Part shown: positions 1 through 11,792 of the stretch, in pieces
Layout: each line of letters starts with the position of its first letter
Numbering within the stretch: position 1 is the stretch's first letter
Assembly: GCF_901000735.1 (NCBI RefSeq)
Contig: NC_081542.1
Location: forward strand, 30,238,838-30,302,837
Source: Corylus avellana
Taxonomy: Eukaryota > Streptophyta > Magnoliopsida > Fagales > Betulaceae
Direction of reading: 5' to 3'
DNA: 64,000 bases
The notes under the pieces: generated by a model
Seen by the model: the letters and a program-made list of their open reading frames with translations, nothing else
What the model was told of the DNA's origin: nothing
Database searches by the model: none
Program-made: the position numbers and the translations under genes

Positions 1-724
1 TGCTCGGCCTGAGGCCTAAAAAAAATGTTGTTGTTTTTTTTTTTGAAACCAGCAGTTCAAAGGTAATGTATTTTCTTAAAACAATTGGGGGTATCAAAAC
101 AAGGCTAGTTGAGATTGATTCGAAAATCGATTTTATGAAATCTAAGGTACGAGTGAAATTCATTTTCTTTTCGAAATTCATTTTGGGAAACACATGAGCA
201 TCTAATACAAAACGTACTGCTAAGTATGGTGCGTAGCCTAACCACTGTACTGCTAAGAATAGCGTGTAGCCTAACTACCTCATAACTGTCTATCCAAAAG
301 CTACCCAACTTCTAAGTCTAGCATTCCCCGGTCGACTCTACTGACTGGTCTGTTTCGTCCTTGACCAACGCTTCATAGTCCTTGTCAATGCTGGAGAGGA
401 AAGCGGCCTTCTGTTTATCAGACCCAACTCGCAGTTGGATCTCTTATTGCTTCATCTCGGTGTTCTCGTCCGCGATCTGAGTCATGTGTTTGTGCATCTC
501 CCGCTTCCTTCCCGAGGTATAGTAGGGATTATATCATCCAGGGACAGGGAAAAAATCCTGTACCACTGATATGCTGCGACGCTTCCATTTTGCCGCTGTT
601 TGGCTGTTCTCGAACAGTTGCCTAGTGTCGGCATCCATTGCGCATCTAAATGTAAAGTAGGATCAAGTGCCCATAACACTAAGCAATCAAGGAGGCTGCT
701 ACCACAGTGTTGGCAAGACCGTAT
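1..724 (-). other. 5' internal region of a gypsy-like LTR element
   Basis: This stretch lies immediately downstream, on the minus strand, of a primer-binding site and an LTR, so it should be the leader and start of gag of an LTR retrotransposon whose remainder lies outside the window. Translation in all frames gives only short open segments and I do not recognise a capsid or zinc-knuckle motif. It is either an untranslated leader or decayed coding sequence. Confidence 0.45.
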
Positions 725-736
725 GCTCTGATACCA
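725..736 (-). other. primer-binding site (initiator tRNA-Met type)
   Basis: On the minus strand this reads TGGTATCAGAGC, the usual plant LTR-retrotransposon primer site complementary to the 3' end of initiator tRNA-Met. It starts three bases after an LTR end (GGGGGCGTTACA on the minus strand), which fixes both the orientation of the element and the LTR boundary at 740. Confidence 0.85.
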
Positions 737-739
737 TAG

Positions 740-2883
740 TGTAACGCCCCCAAAATTGACCTTAGGCAGCCAGACAGGGTTACTGGCAATTACCCCAGTT
801 TAACCAACTGGTGGTTAAATGGGGTAACACCCCTCTAAAGACTATCAGAGTTAGTGCATAAGAAGGTGAAACAAATTTGAGTGGTCTATAGGTCATTATG
901 GTACAAGTACAATCCTCGAAATTTAATACATGGAGCAACTAATAACAATGTAAGGCAAACTTGGTAATGATATGAAGATCTTAAAGTATAGCTTGAAGCA
1001 GCAAGCATGCAAATCTTGGATTCTAGGAACAAGCTACTAATAAGAGTAATAACCGCGTAAGTCTAATGACTTAGTAAGTAAACCTCACGTTAGGGGATGA
1101 TATGAGCTCATTATTATTAAACAGAAATAAATGCGCAATTTTTGGTAAACATTTAAAAGAGGTGTTTTCTCCGTTAGTACACCTTGAAAATATTGTTTGG
1201 TTTGATAAAGGGTGGCGTACTCCCCGTGGCAATCGCCTAAGTGTTTTAATGCAGAAAAACTAATGCTTTATAAGTTGTAACTATCATGTATGGTATACCC
1301 GTGATATTACCCCTTCTCGGAAGGGTTGGCACTGTCCTGAGGGACCTGTAATACAATTTCGGTGCCTTGGATATTGTACACTTCCGTCCATAACACTAGT
1401 AACCCGATTGTGTCCAACCTCAGGTGGCCCATACTATTAATGATGTATGTCCCGTAGTGACCGCTCGTGAAGGCTACGCCGGTCACGAAATAACTATTGG
1501 ATCCAAGACCCATATATCACACACACGTTTGACCATAAAATCAAGTCTATATAGTAAGCCCATGGCCATTATACCGCACGTACCAGTGTACCATGTCATA
1601 CAATGCATCTTATCAACAAGTTATTAAACAGTTACCAAGTTATTACAAAAAGTAGACATGCTCATATCATACGCGTAGTCAATCAACTGACATATCTCAC
1701 GTTTTTAAGGAAAGTGTTCGTAAGTGTTTACTTACCTCGTATGCTCGCTTAAGTCCTCCAGCATCACGAATCCCTACTATAACAAAACATGATTCGTCGT
1801 CATAAGTAGCATTAGAGAACTTTATGAGGACCCATCTAATGAAAAGGGTTGCTAAAACCTGGTATCACACATTTGGGGTTAAGGGAACAGGTGTTTTGCT
1901 CTTTGGGCGAACGCTCATTCCCTAGGGCAAGCGTTCTAGAAAACCTTAAAAATATGTCTATGCTTCTATCTAAAGCTATGGGTTGGTTCCTACTTCCTAA
2001 GCTCTTAGTAAAGCATGTAAAACACAAGAATTTAGGAGGCGTTAAAGAACTTTCAAAAACACTTCTTTGCTTATAAGAAATAGGTTTGTTCCAGGCACAA
2101 AACATATTACAAGAGTCTTTAAGGGTGGTTTGGAAACACTTTTTGAACTAAGTCTTGTTAAACAAGGACATAGTGCAAAGGCTTGCTATAACGCTTAAAG
2201 ACTTGAAACATTGAAAAGAGTGATCATAACTTTATGAAGACGTATTTCTCCTAGGTATTGATATCTATGCCTTTGTAAATAAAGAAGCTTAACAATAAAA
2301 TAGAAAGTGGGTGTAGTGATTATCTCAACAAGTAGGTCTCCCAAGAGTGCTTCTCCCTTCTCCAAGGTTACTCACAAAACTCACACACACTCAATCAACA
2401 AAGTAGCAAGGTTTTCTTGAGGCTTCACACACAAAATTGAGGGCTGGGTCGAGTGGGATATGGGGGTATTTATAGGAGAAGGAAGTTGAGGGCAAAAAGG
2501 GAATTCTGATGAAAGGGGTGAGCGCTTGTGTGGTCCATGTGCGAGCACTCATGTACTGTTCACAACGAGGCAAAATGCTTTTCAGGTGTGCGTTTCGGGT
2601 ATTAACCAAGGGTCTAAAAATTGGTCAACGAGTGTTCGTGTATTGTTCATGTGAGTTATCGTGTACTATTCACAAAAGCCAAAAGTGCTCAGAGGTACGA
2701 TCACATGAGGGTAGCGTGATTTCCAAGCGAGCGCTCGTGTGGTCCCCAGGGCGAGCGCTTGCTCAGTGAGGGTAGTTTGGGGCTTTTTCTTCAAAAAGTT
2801 CTCAAGGGGTTTGGATTATTTGAAGAAGGTTTGGGGCTCTTGGTTTAAGGCTTTGTTTTAAGGGAACATTGACCTGTTAAGAA
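740..2883 (-). mobile_element. 5' LTR of a gypsy-like element (element A)
   Basis: The left edge is set by TGTAACGCCCCC at 740 next to the primer-binding site; on the minus strand this is the LTR 3' terminus. The right edge is inferred from a second LTR terminus at 2884, so it is uncertain by several bases (a 7-bp overlap, TGTAACA, is possible). A plant-type TATA box lies about 410 bp inside the right edge, where U3 should end. The region has no gene. Recurrent GCGAGCGCTC-like motifs occur around 1900-2760. The long LTR and terminal sequence suit Ty3/gypsy. Confidence 0.55.
2467..2474 (-). promoter_or_regulatory. TATA box of LTR A
   Basis: The minus strand reads CTATAAATACCCCC here, a strong match to the plant TATA-box consensus. 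Its position about 410 bp from the presumed LTR start fits the end of U3 of the minus-strand element. Confidence 0.5.
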
Positions 2884-4097
2884 TGTAACACCCCCGACCC
2901 AATAGGGAACATGTTTATTACTTTTTCTTTCTTTATTAAAAATAATATTGCAAAGATCTATAAGGTTTATCATAGTACTTTAATACAAGAATACGATGAA
3001 TATATCATAAGAATATAATAACTCGTGGAATTTAGAAAGAGTACTTTAGTTATGGAAAGTCAAATCATGATGACATTTCTTATAATAATTTATTACACAA
3101 TTAATGTGAAAAATATAATATTAATAAATTAATAATTATTCCCACCCCCATTCCAACCTCATATTCTAGCTTGCTCATTACTTGAGAATAAGAAATAAAA
3201 CTGAATGAGCCCAAATGGGCCTAGTAAGCAAAATCCACAATCATAAATAGTTTTACTTCTTGTCCCCAGTTTTGAAAATCGGAACAGTATAATAATATAT
3301 ATACATGCTCCTAGTTTTGAAGTTATAAAGCACATAAACTATATATACAACCAGCCATAACAATATATATATAAGTATGGTTGCATCTCTCGTAGTATAT
3401 ACATACTGTTACATCTAGCAATAAATCATCATCATAAATTATCATCATAAATCATCAATTTAATTATCTTTAGTCATTATCTTATAATAGGGCCTATGTA
3501 CACTGTTACCTCTGTGTACGAGGGTTGCAGGTCCCTTTCGACCATGGCATTGAACTGCAGTCACAGCCATGCCCCACCGCCAATTAACTCTATTGGTGCA
3601 CTTAGCGGTGTGTTGATGGAACCACCTTCTTGCAGAGCCTCCTTCAGTGGTTTCGCTTCCATCCGAGTATCAGTACAAAACTCCTCTCATTCTCACTTAT
3701 CTTGGGGCCAAAAATACTCTCCTCCATACATGTGTCCTCATTTTAAAAACATTTATCTCATTTGTTGTACTTCTCTTGATTTATTTTAGGGCAACATGTA
3801 GGAGGGTTTATCATTATTCTTATTTCTTATAATCATCATCTTTTTCACAAAATTATTTTTCTCAAATTTGTCATGCATTGAACATAACTCCATAATATGT
3901 AGATAAAATGAATATTTACAGTTTGAAACAAGAATGCATAAATAGCATGACATGATAATTTAGAAGGGGTAGTGAATTTTCTTACGTCTAGTCTGAAACT
4001 AAAAATAGTCTGAAGAATCTAGTTGTTCCAATTTGACTAACCCCCACTAGTCACTTTTTTGAATCTAATTTCTCAAATCCATTCTCTCTCGTGTTGT

Positions 4098-4385
4098 TTC
4101 TTTCTTGCAATGCTTTGTCTCGCCCTTTCTCTCTCTGTTTTGTGTAAACACTCTCAGAAAGAAGAAAGACCGAGTAGAAAGCGGAAGAATGAAAAATATC
4201 TTGTTTTCTTTCTTGTAGTCCTTTCTCTTTCTGCTTTGTGTAAACACTCTCAGAAAGAAGAAAGAGGAAGAAGGAAAAATATCTTATTTTCTTTCTTGCA
4301 GCCCTTAGTCTTGCCCTTTTTCTTTCTGCTCTGTGTAAACACTCCTAGAAAGAAGAAAGACCAAGAAGATAGAGGAAGATGAAAA
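4098..4385. repeat. three ~96-bp tandem repeats inside LTR B
   Basis: Three diverged copies share the core TGTGTAAACACTC followed by a GAAAGAAGAAAGA purine run, starting near 4141, 4237 and 4333. They lie downstream of the LTR TATA box in the transcribed direction, in R/U5. Confidence 0.7.
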
Positions 4386-4441
4386 TGTGTGACAGAGAAT
4401 GGAGATGGAAGGTGTGGTAGATTTGTGAAGGGGAGGAGCTT

Positions 4442-4449
4442 TATTTATA
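4442..4449 (-). promoter_or_regulatory. TATA box of LTR B
   Basis: The minus strand reads CTATAAATAAAGC, a good plant TATA box, about 275 bp from the LTR start. This is a reasonable end of U3 for the minus-strand element. Confidence 0.5.
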
Positions 4450-4469
4450 GAAAAAAAAAAAACCAAATA

Positions 4470-4595
4470 CTATTCTACCTACATTCCATTTACTATTCTA
4501 CCTACCATATACTATTTTACCTTACAAATAGTATTCTACCTACCATTTGCTATTCTACCTTCCATTTACTATTCTACCTTCCATTTACTATTCTA
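4470..4595. repeat. ~20-bp minisatellite in U3 of LTR B
   Basis: About six imperfect copies of a TACTATTCTACCTNCCATT-like unit lie just upstream of the TATA box on the minus strand. Short tandem repeats in U3 are common in plant LTRs and may modulate transcription; that role is inference. Confidence 0.7.
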
Positions 4596-4719
4596 CAAGT
4601 TAGCATTCCCTAATTACCACTCTCCGTAAATTCATATAACACCATAAATCCCTCAATTATTATCATTGACTAGCATATATTATTAATATTTCATAAAAAA
4701 ATATTTCTCGGGTGCTACA

Positions 4720-4892
4720 ATCTTCCTTCCTTATTGAAATTTCGTCCTCGAAATTAAAACTTCAATTATCACTTATCCTCGAATTCAAATTCTATTATAT
4801 CCATCAATAATAAAAAAATTAATTATTTATAACTCTTCATAACTATGTTATCCTATGTACTTCAACCATAAATTAAGACTTTTACTAGAAAC
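4720..4892 (-). other. pol 3' untranslated segment with polypurine tract
   Basis: The minus strand carries an ATTTCGAGGACGAAATTTC segment typical of the region after pol in chromoviruses. The purine stretch AAGGAAGGAAGAT abuts the LTR at 4719 and serves as the plus-strand priming site. Confidence 0.7.
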
Positions 4893-5483
4893 TTACCCAA
4901 ACAGATGGGGGTATTTTTCACTCATGCTTTCTTCCAGTTCCCACGAAGCTTCATCTACTGAGTGATTGCTCCATAAAACTTTCACTAATGGGATACATCT
5001 ATTTCTAAGAACTTGATTCTTTCTATCCAGTATTCTTGTCGGTGTCTCTTCATAAGTTATGTTGGGTTGAATCTGAAGGGACTCGCTTTCCAAAACATGT
5101 GTTGCATCCGGAACATATTTTCTCAGCATTGATATACGAAATACGTCATGAATCTCGCTTAAGTTTAGTGGTAGTGCCAAACGATAAGCTGCTGTCCCAA
5201 TTCTCTTGAGAATTTCAAAAGGACCAACAAGCTTAGGACTCAACTTTCCTTTTCTTCCGAATCTCATTACTCCTTTCATAGGAGTGACCTTGAGGAATAC
5301 CTTTGGGCTGATATCAAATTCCAGCTCTCGTCTTCTTACGTCAGCGTAACTCTTTTGTTGACTTTGAACCGCTGTTAATCTCTGTTTTATTACCGTTATC
5401 TTCTCACAAGTATCTTGGATGATTTCTGGCCCAAATAGTTTCCGTTCTCCTACTTCGTCCTAGTATAACGGCGACCTACACTT
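4893..5483 (-). pseudogene. Ty3/gypsy chromovirus integrase C-terminus with chromodomain
   Basis: The minus strand encodes the end of a chromovirus polyprotein. In order are the KCRSPL motif, the GERKLFGPEI stretch, the QKSYADVRRRELEF and GKLSPKLVGPFEIL segments, the HDVFRISMLRKYVPD motif and a C-terminal chromodomain ending VLWSNHSVDEASWELEE...YPHLF before the stop. The family inserts cDNA into chromosomes, and its chromodomain binds modified histones. The frame is open for ~196 codons except for a TAG at 5460-5462, where relatives have Trp. Upstream of 5483 the match stops abruptly, so reverse transcriptase, RNase H, protease and gag are missing. It is a dead 5'-truncated fragment, of Tekay/Del type by motif. 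Confidence 0.85.
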
Positions 5484-6319
5484 CACTATTATCTTTTATC
5501 ATATTGGAATTTCATTTCGGCGAAAATCTTATTCACAATCTAAAGTTTTGATTTCTGCAATCCTGCATCGGTTTACATTGAGAATCCTATCTCCCAATAT
5601 CTTTTCCAAAAATTATTCTTTAATCAATCTCAATAGTACACAATTGAATTACTCATCAAATTTACAATTTCTATAATCAAGTCCTAAAACATCATATTAA
5701 AACAATCATGTGATCACTGTTCAAATCTCAAACATCATAATCTTCTTAGTAGGATCACAGTGGTTTCCTCGATCTGATTTAATCAATCTTATCAAAGAGT
5801 GTAAAAATCATATTTGCCTATATTTCCTTTAGTATCTCAATATTCCAAATCATGTACACGAAGTATTAATTTGATGCTTTAATAATTATCAACTTATCAC
5901 CATCATAAATCCGTAAAAGTAAATAGAACCAACATTCTACAATTTATATCTCCCAAAAACGTCATTACATTAATATACCTTAAAAGTGACATCATAAATC
6001 GATTCATTCTAAATATACAACCATTTCTATTTCCTCATCTCAAATCTTGTACTACAATATCAATGAAAATCTTTATGTACAACAGCTTTACTTGATAAAT
6101 TATAACTCAGCAAAAGAAACTTGTAATTATCAATCCAACTCAATCGAAATACACTATTACAGAAATGTAAGATTCTCTTCAACGTCACCAAAATACTTGT
6201 GTTCATTTACTTTAATGCATTACATATATTGGTGATTGATTGTTTCTTGCCTTATAATTTTAATTCCGCATTTTATTTGGCAAACACCTATTCACCCCCC
6301 TCTATGTGAGTTTGGAGTC
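5484..6319. other. AT-rich DNA, nothing recognised
   Basis: This sequence lies between the truncated integrase and the first satellite monomer. It is AT-rich, has no open frame with a recognisable motif and no clear terminal repeats. It may be older retrotransposon debris. Confidence 0.5.
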
Positions 6320-9300
6320 ATTATTGTATTTTCAAAAATTCAAAAATTCAAAATTTTAACAATTATATTCAAAGTACCTTACCACAAAGCTATATCCCAA
6401 TTCATGAAATCACTTTAACTACCCAAGAAAAAAAAAAAAAAAAAACTAGATGTTTGTAAAATCCTTGAAGCCGTTAGTTCTATTGTTATAGTGTTTGATG
6501 CTTTTCTTTTGCATTGTTACTTAAAAGCAGTAACTTTTTACATCAAAAAGATATATAAAGAAAGAAGACAATTTGGAGACATGAGGTATCAATCCTCAAG
6601 AAATCAAATATGCATTTTCTAATTACTCCACCATAGAGCTACATCCCCTTTTATGAAGTAATTGTGCGAACCCATGTAGAAGAACAAGATATTTGTAAAA
6701 TAAATACAAATTGTTAATTTTATTGTACGAGTTTCTAGGGGTTGTGACAACCTTTTTTTTTTTTTTTTTTTTAAATTTTAATTTTATATTTTATATTTTA
6801 ATATTTTCACTTATAAGAAAGTGATCATCAACGTCAACCCCACAGTCAACGTTGATAAATATGTATCAACGTCAACATTTGGAAGTTAACGCTCATAATA
6901 GGGCATCAATGTTGATTTTAACGTTGGCGTTGATGTGTTATTGTTTGATTTGAGTTTATACAGAGTTTTTGCTCATTTTGTACTCGGCATACAAACCGAT
7001 AATTTATTGTTTTGTCCAATGGTTGTCAAAACAAGTCAACTTTACTTTCAATTGAAAAAAAAAAAGTTAAGAAAACTATTCGTGGACATTAGGGATCAAT
7101 CCTCAAAAATTCAAAATTATAACAATTATATTCAAACTACCCAACCACAAAGCTATATCCCAATTGATGCAATCACTTTAACTACCCAAGGAGAAAAAAA
7201 AAAAAAAAGGAGATGTTTGTAAAATCCTTGAAGACGTTAAATTCTATTTTAATAGTGTTTGATGCTTTTCTTCTCCATTGGTGCTTCAAAGCAAGAACTT
7301 TTTACCTCAGAAAGATATATAAAGAAAGAAGATAGTTTGGAGACGTGAGGTATCAATCCTCAAGAAATCAAATATGCATTTTCTATTTACTCTACCATAG
7401 AGCTACATCCCCTTTTATGAAGTAATTGTCTGAACCCATGTAGAAAAACAAGATATTTGTAAAATAAATATAAAAAGTTGATTTCATTGTAGGAGTTTCT
7501 AGGGGTTTTGACGACTCTTTTTTTTTTTATTTTTTTTTTATTTTTTTAAATATTTTCACTTATAAGAAAGGCATCAACATCAACCCTACGATCAACGTTG
7601 ATAAACATGTATCAACGTCAACTTTTGGAAGTTGACTCTGATAATAGGGCATCAACGTTAATTTTAAAGTCGGCGTTGATGTGTTATTGTTTGATTTTAG
7701 TTTATACAGAGTTTTTGCTCCTTTTGTACTCGGCATACAAGCCGATGATTTGTTGTTTTGTCCAATGGTTGTCAAAACAAGTCAACTTTACTTTTCAATT
7801 GCAAAAAAATAAGTTAAGAAAACTATTTGTTGACATCAGGGATCAATCCTCAAAAATTCAAAATTATAACAATTATATTCAAACTACCCAACCACAAAGC
7901 TATATCCAAATTGATGAAATCACTTTAACTACCCAAGGAAAAAAAAAAGTAGATGTTTGTAAAATCCTTGAAGCTGTTAATTCTATTGTAATAGTGTTTG
8001 ATGCGTTTATTCTCCGTTGGTGCTTCAAAGCAGTAACTTTTTACATCAAAAAGATATATAAAGAAAGAAGACAGTTTGCAGACGTGAGGTATTAATCCTC
8101 AAGAAATCAAATATGCATTTTCTATTTACTCTACCATAGAGCTACATCCCGTTTTATGAAGTAATTGTGTGAACCCATGTAGAAAAACAAGACATTTGTA
8201 AAGTAAATATAAATTGTTAATTTCATTGTAGGAGTTTCTAGGGGTTTTGACGACTTTTTATGATTTCTTCTCTTTTATTTTTATTTTATTTTATTTTTTT
8301 AATATTTTCAGTTATAAGAAAGGCATCAATGTCAACCCTACGGTCAAGGCTGATAAACATGTATCAATGTGAACTTTTGGAAGTTGACGCTGATAATAGG
8401 GCATCAATATTGATTTTAAAGTTGACGTTGATGTGTTATTGTTTGATTCTAGTTTATACAGAGTTTTTGCTCTTATTTTTACTCGGCATACAAGCCGATG
8501 ATTTTTTGTTTTGTCCAATGGTTGTAAAAACAAGTCAAATTTACTTTTAAATTGAAAAAAAAAATATGTCAAGAAAACTATTCAGAGACATCCAGTATCA
8601 ATCCTCAAAAAAATCAAAATTATAACAATTATATTCATGAAATTAATTTAACTACCCAAGGAAAAAAAAAAAAAAACTACATGTTTGTAAAATCCTATAA
8701 GCCGTTAATTATATTTTTATAGTAATTGATGCTTTTCTTCTCCATTGGTGCTTAAAAGAAGTAACTTTATACTTCAAAAAGATATATAAAGAAACAAGAA
8801 AATTTGGAGATGTGAGGTATCGATCCTCAAGAAATCAAAGATGCGCTTTTTGATTACTCTTCCTTAGAGCTACATCCCCTTTTATGAAGTAATTGTGCAA
8901 ACCCTTGTAGAAAAACAAGACATTTGTAAAATAAATATAAATTGTTAATTTTATTGTAGGAGTTTCTAGGGGTTTTGACCACCTTTTATGATTTCTCCTT
9001 TCTTTTGTTTTTTTAATAAGAAAGGCATCAACGTCAACCCTATGGTCAACGCAGATAAACTTGTATCAACGTCAACTTTTGGAAGTTGATGCATATAATA
9101 GGGCATGGACGTTGATTTTAGAGTCGACGTTGATGTGTAATGGTTTGATTTGAGTTTATAATAAGTTTTTACTCCTTTGGAACTCGGCATACAAGCCGAT
9201 GATTTTTTGTTTTGTCCGTTGGTTGTCAAAACAAGTCAAATTTACTTTTAAATTAAAAAACAAAGGTCATGAAAACTATACGGAGACATTCGGTATCAAT

Positions 9301-9826
9301 CCTAAAAAAATCAAAATTACAACAATTATATTCATGAAATTACTCTAACTACCCTAGGAAAAAAAAAAAAAAAAAAAACACTACATGTTTGTAAAATCCA
9401 AGAAGCCATTAATTCTATTGTTATAATGTTTGATGCTTTTCTTCTCCATTAGTGCTTAAAAGAAGTAACTTTTTACGTCAAAAAGATATATAAAGAAACA
9501 AGAAAATTTGGAGATGTGAGGTATCAATCCTCAAGAAATCAAAGATGCGATTTTTGATTACTCTTATTTAGAGTTACATCCCCTTTTATGAAGTAATTGT
9601 GCGAACACATGTAGAAGAACATGACATTTGTAAAATAAATATAAATTGTTAATTTTACTGTAGGAGTTTTTAGGGGTTTTGACCATCTTTTATAATTTTT
9701 TTTTTAATTTAAATTTAAATTTAAATTTTTTAAATATTTTCATTTATAAGAAAGGCATCAACATCAACCCTACGGTCAATGCTGATAAACATGTATCAAC
9801 GTCAACTTTTGGAAGTTGACGCTAAT
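6320..9826 (-). repeat. satellite array, left edge (about five monomers)
   Basis: Tandem monomers can be tracked by a GGCATCAAC landmark near 6825 (degenerate), 7570, 8322, 9024 and 9754, a period of about 700-745 bp. These edge monomers differ from those deeper in the array. They keep the full second tRNA-like segment (AGCTATATCC on the plus strand), use GGAAGTTGACG where inner monomers have TGTTGATGTTGACG, and have long A and T runs. Strand is given for the tRNA-like module. Open frames here (for example 7598-8095) are unconserved by-products of the repeat. Confidence 0.9.
7084..7161 (-). repeat. decayed tRNA-Ala-like segment (half B), representative copy
   Basis: On the minus strand it begins GGGATATAGCTT, continues with GGTTGGGTAG, and ends with GAGGATTGATCCC then TGTCC. 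These align with the 5' end, D-arm, box B and 3' acceptor end of the better-preserved tRNA-like segment found half a monomer away. In most inner monomers about 35 bp containing the AGCTATATCC part is deleted, so only the box-B side remains. Confidence 0.55.
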
Positions 9827-10769
9827 TGCTAGTTCTTGTGTTGGCTTAATTCAGTTCCAAAATGCAGAAGCTACTGTTTATGGGCTCAAACACTGATATA
9901 GAATGCTTAGAATCCAATCTCCACCGTAGATAATGTAGATACATGAGTAATGAACGTCCCTGCAAAATTTCAGCTCAATCGGACCACAAACGCCCATCGA
10001 TTGGAGCTGTTGATGAAGGCTGGACAGCATTTCCGGAATGCTATTTTCTCCCCACTGCAAGCCATGTCCGGACACGATGCTAGGCTGTCCGGACAGGCTT
10101 TCCAAAAACTCTATTTTTACTCTGCAAGGCCTTGTCCAGACAGCCCATTAACCTTTTCGGACACCCCGTACCTTTTATGCCCAAAAAAGTGTTTTTGGTG
10201 GGCCCAGGTCTAGGGTTTGATGTATATATATATATATATATATCATTATAGAAGAGAGAGGCACGAATTTTCACCCTAGAGAGTTCGTCAAAGGCTGTGC
10301 TAAGAGAGATCATATGTGGTGAGCGTTAAATTAAATTTCTTAGAGTTTTAGTTATCCCTTTGATAAATCTATTGTTGATAAGTCTATCGGAAGGTTCCGG
10401 TAAAAGGAAATCATATAGAAGAATTGTGCTCGATGTTCTGGAAAGGTCTACTGCGGTAGAAGTCAAGTGGGTCGCTTGTCGTGTGCAAGGAAGTATCAAT
10501 TGCAAAGGTTTTGTAATCCTTCTTGTATTCCTTATTCTTCTTATAGTGGATTGATTTCCTAGGTTTGGCTGCCCCGGAGAGGTTTTACATTTAGACAGTT
10601 CTCTAAATGGTTTTCTCTTCGTAACCAAATATCTGTGTTCTTGAATGTTCATTACATATCTGTGTTTGGTTGAATATTAACTATTAGGTTAGATCTTATC
10701 CGTATACTCTTTGTGAAACACCTAAACAATTTGAATAGGTGTCGTTTGGAGTCGTATTTAGTTTTTTGA
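9827..10769 (+). repeat. 5' LTR of copia-type element 1
   Basis: It starts TGCTAGTTC, one base from the TGTTAG start of its relatives, and ends two bases before the primer-binding site. It contains several TCCGGAC motifs and a long TA run in the promoter position. The terminal CA has mutated to GA. Confidence 0.88.
10222..10243 (+). promoter_or_regulatory. TATA-like run in the 5' LTR
   Basis: An alternating TA run lies where the other LTRs of the family have ATATATA or TATATAC followed by a shared ATTATAGAAGAGAG block. This is the likely TATA box, expanded here as a microsatellite. Confidence 0.4.
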
Positions 10770-10771
10770 AT

Positions 10772-10783
10772 TGGTATCAGAGC
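10772..10783 (+). other. primer-binding site of element 1
   Basis: The sequence TGGTATCAGAGC matches the initiator tRNA-Met primer site and lies two bases after the LTR end. Confidence 0.9.
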
Positions 10784-10838
10784 AGGTTCACTCTGTCAAA
10801 GAATTAAATTCCTGAGTGTGATCCTATATACTTTCTAG

Positions 10839-11792
10839 ATGTCCCAAACTCTTGATTGTTTCGAAATTGTTGATAATACTTTTTGTGAAACTATTATGTC
10901 TTCTGATAAATAGTATTATTCTGATTATGATTCTGATAATGAAATTGATCTTCAAGAGACTTATAATTGTTGTTTGTGAAATTCTCTGAGCTACAAGTTA
11001 TTAATTCAAAGAATCTAAATAAACTCAGAGAGGCTAAACATGATAAATATGAGCTAATTGGTGAATTGAGTGATTCTCTTGATTTGTATAAAACATTGAA
11101 ATCTGAAAAATCATGATCTTGCTAATAAAGTTGAGTCATTAGAGAATGAATTAAAGGAGTCCAAAACTTTATTGGAAAAATTCTCAAATGATAATCTTGA
11201 CAAAATTTTGCATACCCAAAAATCTACTTGTGATAAACCTGGGATTGATTTTGACAAGATTATTGCTCCTTCCTCTAACCTTGCTTCTTCTTCCAAGAAA
11301 GTTTTTGTTGAAACAAAAAACTTGGAAGAGCCATTGGATAAAGATAAGCTAGTTGCTGTTCACTCCTCAAGAAGAATAGGAAAAGAAGTCTTAAAGAAAA
11401 AGAAGAAAACAACCACTGCGACCTCAAGAGGTAAGAAGGGTAAGAAAGGTAAGTACTCTCGTGCTGAGCACTTTTTACCTAGAAGCAACTCCAACTTTTT
11501 TTACCTTGCAAGAAACCAACCTTCTCAAAGGTTCATTCCTACATGTTATCACTGTGGTAAGATTGGGCATATTTGCCCTAATTGTTTTCAGTTGAATAAT
11601 CATGAGTCAAAAAGAGATTATTTTCGTTCTAAGAATAGTCATGAGGAATTATTCAACATGCTAAGGGGTGTTATCACCCAGTTAAATGATTTGGACAAGA
11701 GTCGCACATTTGTCCCCAATATGAAGAAAGTTTGGATTAAGAAGGTTAATACCATTCACCCATTAAGGGGGAGTGGTAGTGATCTGACCTAA
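10839..11792 (+). pseudogene. truncated copia-type gag (element 1)
   Basis: An ATG opens MSQTLDCFEIV, then stops interrupt an acidic region (SDYDSDNEIDLQ) and a coiled-coil region. A frameshift near 11115 restores the frame VESLENELKES, and from 11172 it is open to the stop. The 206-residue open part has a CCHC zinc knuckle (C125, C128, H133, C138 of that segment), which binds RNA in packaging, and ends HPLRGSGSDLT. Compared with the intact gag at 47415-49253 it lacks about the first 340 residues, which hold the capsid domain and the first zinc knuckle. It cannot form particles by itself. Confidence 0.85.

Larger units (their letters stand above)
2884..4719 (-). mobile_element. 3' LTR of a gypsy chromovirus (element B)
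   Basis: On the minus strand the LTR runs from TGTAGCACCCGAG at 4719 to GGGGGTGTTACA at 2884, so it begins with TG and ends with CA (1836 bp). It directly follows a polypurine stretch and the end of a chromodomain integrase, so it is the 3' LTR of that element. It contains a TATA box and two families of short tandem repeats. The open frames in 4059-4613 fall in these simple repeats and are not genes. Confidence 0.75.

Noticed and set aside
1424..2769. Open frames in LTR A on both strands
   Set aside because: They are short, overlap on opposite strands, lack motifs and lie inside an LTR.
4059..4613. Open frames of 60-107 codons in LTR B
   Set aside because: They are low-complexity translations of short tandem repeats within an LTR.
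6047..6418. Two consecutive open frames on plus
   Set aside because: They are AT-rich, have no motif, and the second runs into the first satellite monomer.
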